A DNA stretch of 40,156 nt, taken from the NCBI GenBank assembly GCA_046758065.1, contig JBHHZM010000011.1, forward strand, positions 1-40,156. Direction: 5' to 3'. Under the pieces are notes generated by a model. The model made no database searches. It was not told the DNA's origin and saw only the letters and a list, made by a program, of their open reading frames with translations. Made by a program: the position numbers and the translations under genes. Shown here in pieces: positions 8,000-15,765 of this stretch. The stretch's first letter is position 1; each line of letters starts with the position of its first letter. The DNA is from JBHHZM01 sp046758065. GTDB taxonomy: Bacteria > Pseudomonadota > Alphaproteobacteria > JAAXGF01.

Positions 8000-8629
8000 G
8001 TGGGTAGCGTCGAAGTCTTCGTCAAGGGGCTCGTGGTGGGCTTCGTCGTCGCCGCCCCGGTGGGGCCGATCGGCGTCCTCTGCGTGCGCCGCACCCTCGC
8101 GGAAGGTCGCGTCGCCGGGCTTCTTTCGGGTCTCGGCGCGGCGCTCGCCGACGCCTTCTACGGCTGCGTCGCCGCCTTCGGCGTCACCGCCATCGCCGAC
8201 TTCCTGATCGGCCACCTCGACGGGCTCCGGCTGGTCGGCGGCGTCATCCTCTGCGTTCTGGGAGCGAAGACCTATCTGTCCGAACCGGCGCGCGCGGCGG
8301 TGTCCGACGAGATCCATTCGCTGCTCGGTGCCTTCGGCTCGACCTTCCTTCTCACGCTCACCAACCCGCTCACCATCCTCTCGTTCGCCGCTATTTTCGC
8401 CGGGCTCGGCATCGGGGTGACCGGATCGAGCTACGTCGCCGCCGCGCTCCTCGTCGTCGGCGTCTTCATCGGCTCGGCGGTATGGTGGCTGGGCTTGAGC
8501 GGCGGCGTCGGCTACTTCCGGCAGATGATCAGCGCCGGGGCGATGCGCCGCATCAACCGCATTTCGGGAGCGCTGATCGGCGCCTTCGGCATCGTCGCCC
8601 TCTATTTCGGGGTCATCGGAACCGGCTAG
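8000..8629 (+). CDS. LysE-family amino-acid/metabolite exporter
   Basis: 209 residues with about six hydrophobic segments, the size and topology of LysE/RhtB translocators. The N-terminal VGFVVAAPVGPIGVLCVRRTLAEGRVAGLLSGLGAALADAFYG contains the family's conserved PxGP motif and the following Gly-rich helix with an acidic residue (ALAD). LTLTNPLTILSFAAIF in the middle carries the second hallmark (NP). The start is GTG 8000 with a weak ribosome binding site; no better in-frame start fits the first membrane helix. The substrate cannot be read from sequence. The 222 bases before it (7778-7999) show no clear terminator or promoter. Its TAG overlaps the convergent gene's stop in a CTAG. Confidence 0.85.
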   Translation: MGSVEVFVKGLVVGFVVAAPVGPIGVLCVRRTLAEGRVAGLLSGLGAALADAFYGCVAAFGVTAIADFLIGHLDGLRLVGGVILCVLGAKTYLSEPARAAVSDEIHSLLGAFGSTFLLTLTNPLTILSFAAIFAGLGIGVTGSSYVAAALLVVGVFIGSAVWWLGLSGGVGYFRQMISAGAMRRINRISGALIGAFGIVALYFGVIGTG

Positions 8630-9054
8630 ACGACGAGATCGACGGGACCGGCGAAACCGAGATAGGTGGTGTTGCGTTCGGCGGCGACGCGGTAGGCGAA
8701 GCGGCCCGGTTCGAACTCGCGCGCATCACCGTCGGTCGGAGGGCCGAGCGCCTGGGCGATATACTGGGCGAGGAACGGCGTCGAGGGCAGGCCGGCGCCG
8801 GCCGGCGCATGCGCAAGCAAACCACGCGCCGCCACCCGTCCGCGCGCTCCCGCCAGTCGCGCCGCCCGCGTCTCGTCGTCGCGCACCGGGGTGAAGGGCG
8901 CGCTCCGCCGGTTGGCCGGACGCGTGCCAATCGCCGCGACGCGCCGGACGGGCTCGACGGCGACGGCGTTTGTTCGTTGCTCGGCGAGGCCTGCGACCGC
9001 CGGATGTACGAAGGCGGCCGCGGCAGCCGGCGGTGATGTTGCAAGTCCCAACAC
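8626..9054 (-). CDS. Conserved-looking small protein, function unknown
   Basis: About 142 residues from GTG 9054, with GGGAGG on the minus strand at 9072-9067 about 12 bases upstream. An ATG at 9123 is also in frame, but its extra 23 codons lie in AT-rich DNA unlike the gene. Ala/Arg-rich, low-complexity N-terminal half. The C-terminal part reads STPFLAQYIAQALG...RFAYRVAAERNTTYLGFAGPVDLVV, a 'FLAQ-(I/L)-AQ...YR' pattern I associate with short uncharacterised alphaproteobacterial proteins, but I cannot name a family. Codon bias is that of the neighbours. Convergent with the LysE gene, sharing CTAG. No signal peptide or membrane helix is evident. Confidence 0.55.
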   Translation of the reverse strand: MLGLATSPPAAAAAFVHPAVAGLAEQRTNAVAVEPVRRVAAIGTRPANRRSAPFTPVRDDETRAARLAGARGRVAARGLLAHAPAGAGLPSTPFLAQYIAQALGPPTDGDAREFEPGRFAYRVAAERNTTYLGFAGPVDLVV

Positions 9055-9392
9055 TGCCGTAAATTGCCTCCCGCAGTATTCGTTTCTTATTCCCGAATCT
9101 ATTAAATTTTTGTAGAAATTCAAATAAAATTTTTGTTATCCATGTTATGTTACGGATGAGTAATGCTATCGTTAAATTAATCATATTAATCTCCTGCGGA
9201 AACAGAAATCAACATGAGGACTTCAAAAATGTGCAAGTCACGAAATTTGAAACGAAACTTTAAAAAATGACAGAGCGTTAAGCATAGATGTGCCGAGAGT
9301 CGTCCGCCATTCAAACTTCTTTAAACGTTCCCTCCTAGCATCGTCAGACGAAGGTCCGACGACACGAATACGCCAAGTAGGCGGAGTGAATC
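9055..9392. other. AT-rich intergenic island
   Basis: Roughly 9075-9290 is markedly AT-rich against a very GC-rich background. It contains poly-A/T runs, two ATTAAT hexamers three bases apart (9176-9181, 9185-9190) and one DnaA-box-like TTATCCATG (9136-9144), which alone is not evidence of an origin. A micro-ORF (9214-9270) could encode MRTSKMCKSRNLKRNFKK but lacks a clear ribosome binding site. The island must contain the promoter of the EAL protein gene; a ribosome binding site (GGCGGAGTGA, 9380-9389) precedes ATG 9393. Confidence 0.6.
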
Positions 9393-11129
9393 ATGGCGGA
9401 GGCCGCCACCATAAAGGCGATTGCGCAGGCGGAGCGCGCCGAGTTCGAACGGCTGCGCATGGCCGTCGAGGCTTCGCGTGACGTGGTTTACGACTGGGAT
9501 CTCGCGACCGACGCGGTGATCTGGTCGGCCAACGTCAAGCAGGCGTTCGGCCTTTCCGATGCGATCGACATTGCGACCCGCACGCGGTTCATCGCCCGGG
9601 TGAACGGCGAAGACCTTGCGTCGCTGACCCGCCTGCATCGCGAACATAAATCGAGCCGCGCGCCGTTTCAGATCGAGTATCGCCTGCGTCGCGGCGACGG
9701 CGAATTCTGCTGGGTCGAGGACCGCGGCATGACCTGCTTCTCTCCCGAAGGAGAGCCCGAACGCGTCATCGGTTCGATCCGCATCATCACCTCGCACAAG
9801 CAGCGCGAGGCCCAGCTCGAGTGGCTGACCACCTACGACGAGCTGACCGGGCATTACAACCGCACCCGCTTGCGTGAGGCGCTCGATCACCAGCTCTCCT
9901 ACGCCGAGCGCTACGAGGCGCCGGGGGCCTATCTCACGGTCGCCGTCGATGACCTGCCGCTGATCAGCGATTCCTACGGCCACGAGGTGGCCGACGCGGT
10001 AATCGTCGCCGTCGGCCAGGCGCTCGATCAGTGCATGCGCGCGAGCGACATCATCGGTCGCGTCGCCCAAGACCAGTTCGGCATCGTCATCGGCGCCTGC
10101 ACGGAGAAGGATGTCCAGGCCACCGCCGACAAGATACTCGCCAAGGTCCAGCGCGCCACCGTGCGATCGAGCGGCGGCCCCGTTCACCTCGTCGCCTCGG
10201 TCGGCGGCGTCACCTTCCCGGGCACCGTGCGCACCGCCCACGACGCCATGACCAAGGCCGACGTCGCCCTCGAGCACGCCCGGCGGATCGGCCGCAATCG
10301 CTTCATCGCCTACAACCTGACCGAGGAGCAGCGCCGCGACCAGCGGCACGGCCTCGCAATCGCCAAACAGGTGCAGACCGCCCTGCAAACCGGCGATCTC
10401 GTATTCGCCTTCCAGCCCATCGTGTGCAGCGCCACCCGCGAGGTGCGCGCCTACGAGTGCCTGCTGCGCATGCGCGAATCACGCGGACGCTATGTCCCCG
10501 CGGGCGACTTCCTGCACGTGGCCGAGGAAACCGGGCTGATCCGGCTGATCGACCGCAAGACGCTCGAAATGGCGGTATCGGAGCTGAGCGCCGCCCCGGA
10601 CATCACGCTGGCGCTCAACATCTCGGGTCTGACCACCACCGATCCCGCCTGGCTGCGCAGGTTGTTCGCCCTGGTCAAGGGTCGTCGCGACATCGCCCAG
10701 CGCTTGATCGTCGAAATCACCGAGACCGCGGCGCTGCACGACATCGAGGAGACGATGCGTTTCGTCGCGGCGGTGCGAGACGTCGGCTGCCGCATCGCTC
10801 TCGACGATTTCGGCGCCGGCTACACTTCGTTCCGCCACCTCAAGGCGCTGGCGGTCGACGTGGTCAAGATCGACGGCTCGTTCATCACCAACCTCGTCGA
10901 CCAGCCCCAGGATTTCCTCTTCGTCAAGACGCTGCAGGACCTGGCCCGCGGCTTCGGCTTGCAGACCGTCGCCGAGTGCATCGAGACCGAGGAGGTCGCC
11001 GACTTGCTGGCGCGCGAGGGCATCGACTTCCTGCAGGGCTATTACTTCGGCAAGCCGAGTCTGGAGCGTCCCTGGGAAGAAAACGGCCCGGACACCAACC
11101 TCCGCGACCTCGCCGTCGGCGTTTCCTGA
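9393..11129 (+). CDS. PAS-GGDEF(degenerate)-EAL cyclic-di-GMP phosphodiesterase
   Basis: 578 residues, no membrane segment, so a soluble sensor enzyme. Residues about 15-140 form a PAS/PAC region (VVYDWDLATDAVIWSANVKQAFGL ... EFCWVEDRGMTCF...RVIGSIRIITSHKQREAQLEWLTTYDELTG). The GGDEF domain (about 145-310) has AQDQF at 225-229 instead of GGDEF, so it should not make cyclic-di-GMP. The EAL domain keeps the catalytic set: ECLLRM (E355), NIS, VEITET, DDFGAGYTS, VKIDGSF, AECIET and QGYYFGKP. It is therefore predicted to hydrolyse cyclic-di-GMP, with the degenerate GGDEF perhaps binding GTP as a regulator. It faces phaR, 25 bases away. Confidence 0.92.
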   Translation: MAEAATIKAIAQAERAEFERLRMAVEASRDVVYDWDLATDAVIWSANVKQAFGLSDAIDIATRTRFIARVNGEDLASLTRLHREHKSSRAPFQIEYRLRRGDGEFCWVEDRGMTCFSPEGEPERVIGSIRIITSHKQREAQLEWLTTYDELTGHYNRTRLREALDHQLSYAERYEAPGAYLTVAVDDLPLISDSYGHEVADAVIVAVGQALDQCMRASDIIGRVAQDQFGIVIGACTEKDVQATADKILAKVQRATVRSSGGPVHLVASVGGVTFPGTVRTAHDAMTKADVALEHARRIGRNRFIAYNLTEEQRRDQRHGLAIAKQVQTALQTGDLVFAFQPIVCSATREVRAYECLLRMRESRGRYVPAGDFLHVAEETGLIRLIDRKTLEMAVSELSAAPDITLALNISGLTTTDPAWLRRLFALVKGRRDIAQRLIVEITETAALHDIEETMRFVAAVRDVGCRIALDDFGAGYTSFRHLKALAVDVVKIDGSFITNLVDQPQDFLFVKTLQDLARGFGLQTVAECIETEEVADLLAREGIDFLQGYYFGKPSLERPWEENGPDTNLRDLAVGVS

Positions 11130-11137
11130 GGAATGAG

Positions 11138-11152
11138 GCGGCGGCGAGCCGC
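11138..11152. terminator. Possible weak bidirectional hairpin between the EAL gene and phaR
   Basis: GCGGC (11138-11142) pairs with GCCGC (11148-11152) around a five-base loop in the 25-base convergent gap, followed on the plus strand by GTCTATTTT. The stem is short and the T tract is interrupted, so this is tentative. Confidence 0.3.
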
Positions 11153-11154
11153 GT

Positions 11155-11760
11155 CTATTTTCTTGCCTTGCGGGCGATCTCGTCGAGCTGACGCTGCATG
11201 GCGTCGAGCTGGTGCCTGAGCGCGGAGAGCTCGTTTTCATCGTCGCCCTTGTCCGCAGGCGCCGCGCCGCCGCCGGCCTCGCCCTGGCCGGCGCCGAAGG
11301 GCGCGAACATGTCCATGGCGTGCTGGAAAATCGCCATGTTGGCCTTGCCCATCTCCTCGATCTGCTTGAAGGGAAAGAAGCCCCCGAAGGCGTCTTCGAG
11401 GTACGAACGCATCTGTTCCTGATTGCGCGTGAAGGTCTCCATGCTGAGATCGAGATAGCGCGGCACGAAACCCGCCAGGCTGTCGCCGTAGAAACCGATG
11501 AGCTGGCGGAGAAAGCCGATGGGCAGCAGGTTGTTGCCCTTGCTCTCCTCCTCCATGATGATCTGGGTCAGCACCGAATGGGTGATGTCCTCGCCGGTCT
11601 TGGCGTCGTAGACGACGAAATCGACGCCCTCCTTGACCATGCTGCACAGGTGATCGAGCGTGACGTAACTGCTCGTCGCGGTATTGTAGAGCCGCCGGTT
11701 GGCGTACTTCTTTATGGTAACGGGCGCATCTGCTTGCTTCTTGCCGGTGTCCTGGGGCAT
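11155..11760 (-). CDS. phaR: PhaR, polyhydroxyalkanoate synthesis regulator
   Basis: 201 residues. The N-terminal PHB/PHA accumulation regulator DNA-binding domain is clear: VTIKKYANRRLYNTATSSYVTLDHLCSMVKEGVDFVVYDAKTGEDITHSVLTQII (about 14-70), followed by the conserved LLPIGFLRQLIGFYGDSLAGFVPRYLDLSMETFTRNQEQMRSY region and a C-terminal coiled coil (ELSALRHQLDAMQRQLDEIARKARK). PhaR binds nascent PHB granules and, when free, represses phasin and its own gene by binding TGC-rich dyads. It diverges from a PhaE-like gene and phaC; a candidate operator lies in the shared 165-base gap. Confidence 0.96.
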   Translation of the reverse strand: MPQDTGKKQADAPVTIKKYANRRLYNTATSSYVTLDHLCSMVKEGVDFVVYDAKTGEDITHSVLTQIIMEEESKGNNLLPIGFLRQLIGFYGDSLAGFVPRYLDLSMETFTRNQEQMRSYLEDAFGGFFPFKQIEEMGKANMAIFQHAMDMFAPFGAGQGEAGGGAAPADKGDDENELSALRHQLDAMQRQLDEIARKARK

Positions 11761-11830
11761 CGCCTGTCCATCCGGGTGTCGCGCGCGCCGGGGACCGGCG
11801 CCGATCGGTGCGGAAGCCTACAATATGGAT

Positions 11831-11843
11831 TGCTGCACTGCAA
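11831..11843. promoter_or_regulatory. Putative PhaR operator in the phaR / PhaE-like divergent promoter region
   Basis: TGCTGCACTGCAA lies between the divergent starts of phaR (11760) and the PhaE-like gene (11926). The exact reverse complement occurs at 13382-13394 in front of phaA. TGC-rich dyads containing TGCA are the known recognition type of PhaR. The position allows autoregulation plus control of the synthase genes. Confidence 0.6.
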
Positions 11844-11925
11844 ACGTTGCGATACGCGGGGCAACCTTTCGCCCGGCGCCGCGTGTCGCTGGCGGCCGGA
11901 TGCGGCCTCGCGTATAGTCCGGCGG

Positions 11926-12306
11926 ATGGCCGACCCGCCCGATCTCGACAGCCTCGCCCGGCGTTTTCTCGACCTCTGGCAAAGCCAGGTCGCCGCCGCC
12001 GCGTCCGACCCGGCGCTCGCCGAGTGGATGGCGCGGTTCCTCGCCGCTCCGGCGGCGGCGGGCGGGGCGTCCGCGACGACGGGGTCGCCCGACGACCAGT
12101 CCGGGAGTGTCACACGTGCCCAAACCAGCACCCGCGCCGCGCCCGGGCCCGAGGCCGCTGGCGCTCTATCTCGCCCAGGCGACGACGATGTGGAACAGTT
12201 CGCTCGCCGTCTTGCCGCTTGCGAGGAGCGGCTCGCTGCCCTGGAGGCCCGGGTTGCGGGAGAGCGCGGCGGCGCTCGCGGGCGATCTCGCCGCCGTCGG
12301 GGCTGA
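11926..12306 (+). CDS. Small PhaE-like / PHA-granule-associated protein overlapping phaC
   Basis: 126 residues from ATG 11926. The N-terminus MADPPDLDSLARRFLDLWQSQVAAAASDPALAEWMARFLAA is an amphipathic, Trp-containing helical region like those of PhaE-type synthase subunits and phasin-like proteins. A low-complexity Ala/Gly/Thr linker follows, then a coiled coil (DDDVEQFARRLAACEERLAALEARVAGERGG) and a basic tail RGRSRRRRG. Such proteins attach to the synthase or granule surface; the assignment rests on position and general pattern, not a strict motif. Its last 191 bases overlap phaC in another frame. It shares the promoter region with phaR. Confidence 0.6.
   Translation: MADPPDLDSLARRFLDLWQSQVAAAASDPALAEWMARFLAAPAAAGGASATTGSPDDQSGSVTRAQTSTRAAPGPEAAGALSRPGDDDVEQFARRLAACEERLAALEARVAGERGGARGRSRRRRG
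12103..12107 (+). promoter_or_regulatory. Ribosome binding site favouring phaC start at GTG 12116
   Basis: GGGAG ends eight bases before GTG 12116. The in-frame GTG at 12107 overlaps this sequence and would have no ribosome binding site, so 12116 is preferred. Confidence 0.55.
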
Positions 12307-13351
12307 GCCGTTGACCTGCGCCGTCGCCGCCGAGGCGGCGGGGCGGCTCGATGGCATGCTCGCCGGCATCGAGGCCTATCGCCGCCATCCCTATCGGCGA
12401 CCCCTTCGCGATCCGCCGACCGTGTGGCGCGCCGGCGCAACCCGGCTCCTCGACTACGGCGCGCGCCGGCGCGACGCGGCGCAGGCGACGCCGGCGCTGT
12501 TCGTACCCTCGCTCGTCAATCGCGCCTACATCCTCGACTTGTCGCGCCGCCACAGCCTGATGCGCTATCTCGCCGCTCGCGGGGTGCGGCCGTTGCTCGT
12601 CGACTGGGGAGAACCGGGCGAGGCCGAGCGCGGTTTCGATCTGAGCGATTACGTCGCAGACCGGCTCGAGGCGGCGCTCGATGCCGCGCGCGCCGTCTGC
12701 GGCCGAGCGCCGGTGCTGGTCGGCTATTGCATGGGCGGACTGCTGGCGCTTGCGCTGGCATTGCGCCGGGCCGGCGACGTCCGCGGGCTGGCGCTGCTCG
12801 CGACGCCCTGGGACTTTCACGCCGCCGAAGACGCCAACCGGCGTCTCATCGCCGCCGCCGCAGCGCCGCTCGAGGCGTTGCTCGCGGGCTGGGGCGAGCT
12901 CCCCGTAGACCTGTTGCAGGCGATGTTCACCTGGTCCGACCCGGCGCTGGTCGCCAACAAGTTTCGCGCCTTCGCGCGCCTCGACCCGGAAAGCCGCGAG
13001 GCCGAAGACTTCGTCGCGCTCGAGGACTGGCTCAACGACGGCGTGCCGCTCGTCGGTCCGGTCGCCCGCGAATGCCTCGCCGGTTGGTACGGCGAAAACC
13101 GTCCCGGGCGCGGAGCATGGCACATCGCCGGCGTCCCGGTCAGGCCGGAGGCGCTCGATCTGCCGACGCTCGTCGTCGTGCCGGCGCGCGACCGCATCGT
13201 GCCGCCCGCCTCGGCCGCGGCGCTCGCCGCAACGATCCCCGACGCCCGGTGCGCCACGCCGCCGCTCGGCCATATCGGCATGATGGTCGGCGCCGCCGCG
13301 CGCAAGACCCTGTGGCGCCCGCTGCGCGACTGGCTGCGCGCGCTTGATTGA
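12116..13351 (+). CDS. phaC: Short PhaC-like polyhydroxyalkanoate synthase (alpha/beta hydrolase)
   Basis: 411 residues. The PHA-synthase form of the lipase box is present: VGYCMGGLLALALAL with nucleophile Cys205. Asp359 (VVPARDRIVPP) and His386 (PLGHIGMMVG) complete the triad. LFVPSLVNRAYILDLSRRHSLMRYLAARGVRPLLVDWGEPGEAERGFDLSDYV matches the PhaC core. At about 410 residues it is much shorter than class I PhaC (about 590) and near class III/IV size. These need a partner subunit, consistent with the overlapping PhaE-like gene upstream. It would polymerise 3-hydroxyacyl-CoA on the granule surface. A depolymerase-like or intracellular hydrolase role is less likely, given the Cys nucleophile and the phaAB neighbours. 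Confidence 0.85.
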   Translation: MPKPAPAPRPGPRPLALYLAQATTMWNSSLAVLPLARSGSLPWRPGLRESAAALAGDLAAVGAEPLTCAVAAEAAGRLDGMLAGIEAYRRHPYRRPLRDPPTVWRAGATRLLDYGARRRDAAQATPALFVPSLVNRAYILDLSRRHSLMRYLAARGVRPLLVDWGEPGEAERGFDLSDYVADRLEAALDAARAVCGRAPVLVGYCMGGLLALALALRRAGDVRGLALLATPWDFHAAEDANRRLIAAAAAPLEALLAGWGELPVDLLQAMFTWSDPALVANKFRAFARLDPESREAEDFVALEDWLNDGVPLVGPVARECLAGWYGENRPGRGAWHIAGVPVRPEALDLPTLVVVPARDRIVPPASAAALAATIPDARCATPPLGHIGMMVGAAARKTLWRPLRDWLRALD

Positions 13352-13381
13352 CCGCGGAGACGCGCGGCTCACATAAATTTG

Positions 13382-13394
13382 TTGCAGTGCAGCA
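13382..13394. promoter_or_regulatory. Putative PhaR operator upstream of phaA
   Basis: TTGCAGTGCAGCA is the exact reverse complement of the site at 11831-11843. It lies 118 bases before the phaA ATG, inside the 161-base phaC-phaA gap and flanked by T-rich DNA that could be promoter. Confidence 0.6.
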
Positions 13395-13512
13395 TTTTTT
13401 GCTTGGCGTCCGGCGCTGCGCCGCGTAAAACGGCGGGTGACCATGGTAAACGCCGTTCGCCCCGCGCTTGCGCGGCGACCTGAACCAGGCCTGGAAACAA
13501 GGGGAGATCACC

Positions 13513-14688
<1,176 letters not shown>

Positions 14689-14703
14689 GTGCTGGGGAGG
14701 CGC

Positions 14704-14709
14704 TATAAT
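14704..14709 (+). promoter_or_regulatory. Possible -10 element before phaB
   Basis: A perfect TATAAT occurs in the 118-base phaA-phaB gap, about 97 bases before the phaB ATG. No good -35 hexamer is seen 16-18 bases upstream, so an internal phaB promoter is only suggested. Confidence 0.3.
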
Positions 14710-14806
14710 CGCGTGTGCAGCGGTCGAAGGCAGCGGCGCCTGACGGGCAACCAGACTCGAAGCCGGCGCCGTTGCCGGTCGGCACGGCAACATCAGGGAG
14801 GCTGAC

Positions 14807-15529
14807 ATGGCGCGAGTGGCACTGGTCACCGGTGGCACCCGGGGCATCGGCGCGGCGATATCGAAAGCGCTCCGGGACGCCGGCTACGCGGTCGCCGCCA
14901 CCTACGGCGGCAACGCCGAAGCGGCGGCGGCGTTCAGCGAGGCGACCGGAATTTCCGTCTACAGATGGGACGTCGCCAGTTTCGAGGCTTGCGCCGACGG
15001 CGTGGCCCGGGTGGTCGACGACCTCGGAGCGGTCGAGGTGCTGGTCAACAACGCCGGCATCACCCGCGACACCACGTTGCACAAGATGACCTCCGAACAA
15101 TGGAACGCCGTGATCGCCACCGATCTCACTTCCTGTTTCAATATGACGCGTAACGTTATCGAGACGATGCGCGCGCAGGGCTTCGGGCGGATCGTCAATA
15201 TCGCGTCGATCAACGGCCAGAAGGGCCAGTTCGGCCAGACCAACTACGCCGCCGCCAAGGCGGGCATGATCGGCTTTACCAAGGCGCTGGCGCTCGAAAG
15301 CGCGGCCAAGGGCGTCACCGTCAACGCCGTGGCGCCGGGCTATGTCAACACCGACATGGTTGCCGCCGTTCCCGCGAAGGCGATGGAGGCCATCGTCGCC
15401 CAGGTGCCGGTGGGCCGCATCGGCGAGGCCGACGAGATCGCCCGCGCGGTCGTTTTTCTCGCCTCGGACGAAGCCGGTTACATCACCGGCTCGACGCTGA
15501 CGGTCAACGGCGGCCAGTACATGACCTGA
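14807..15529 (+). CDS. phaB: Acetoacetyl-CoA reductase (SDR family)
   Basis: 240 residues, a classic short-chain dehydrogenase. The cofactor motif TGGTRGIG is at 8-15, NNAGI in the middle, the catalytic Ser in NIASINGQKGQFGQTNYAAAKAG, and Tyr147/Lys151 form the YxxxK pair. The QKGQFGQTNYAAAKAGMIGFTKALA stretch is characteristic of PhaB rather than FabG. It reduces acetoacetyl-CoA to (R)-3-hydroxybutyryl-CoA, normally with NADPH, giving the monomer for PhaC. AGGGAGG precedes ATG 14807. Confidence 0.96.
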   Translation: MARVALVTGGTRGIGAAISKALRDAGYAVAATYGGNAEAAAAFSEATGISVYRWDVASFEACADGVARVVDDLGAVEVLVNNAGITRDTTLHKMTSEQWNAVIATDLTSCFNMTRNVIETMRAQGFGRIVNIASINGQKGQFGQTNYAAAKAGMIGFTKALALESAAKGVTVNAVAPGYVNTDMVAAVPAKAMEAIVAQVPVGRIGEADEIARAVVFLASDEAGYITGSTLTVNGGQYMT

Positions 15530-15581
15530 CCCGGGCAGGAGAACGCGCGCGGCCGGCGAAGGAACGGTGCTCCGCGCGATA

Positions 15582-15602
15582 CGACCCTGGTGAGAACCCC
15601 GG
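15582..15602 (-). repeat. Diverged solo copy of the 54-228 element end
   Basis: Eighteen of 21 bases match the terminal repeat (core CTGGTGAGAA) in the orientation of the right end. It lies in the 236-base gap after phaB. No partner inverted copy is seen nearby, so it is a half element or relic. Confidence 0.5.
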
Positions 15603-15642
15603 TTAAGCCCTGCCGCACGCCTCCGCCGGACATGGCGGAAGA

Positions 15643-15656
15643 GTGACCGCGATCAC
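15643..15656. promoter_or_regulatory. Possible CRP/FNR-family operator
   Basis: GTGA-CCGCGA-TCAC has the GTGA-N6-TCAC form of CRP-family sites. It lies 110 bases before the start of the exported protein at 15766, within a plausible promoter region; a TATACC (15695-15700) downstream could be a -10. Four-base half-sites are weak evidence. Confidence 0.3.
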
Positions 15657-15765
15657 TTATTTCGGGCCCGCGATAACCTATCATTTACCGTTGCTATACC
15701 AAGTCCGCGTTAGTTTGGGAGGCGGCCGACAGGGTCGCTTCCGGACGGGAACGAGGAGCCGACGG

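Noticed and set aside
9130..9200. CtrA-type TTAA-N7-TTAA site in the AT-rich island
   Set aside because: Several TTAA tetramers occur but none at the required seven-base spacing.
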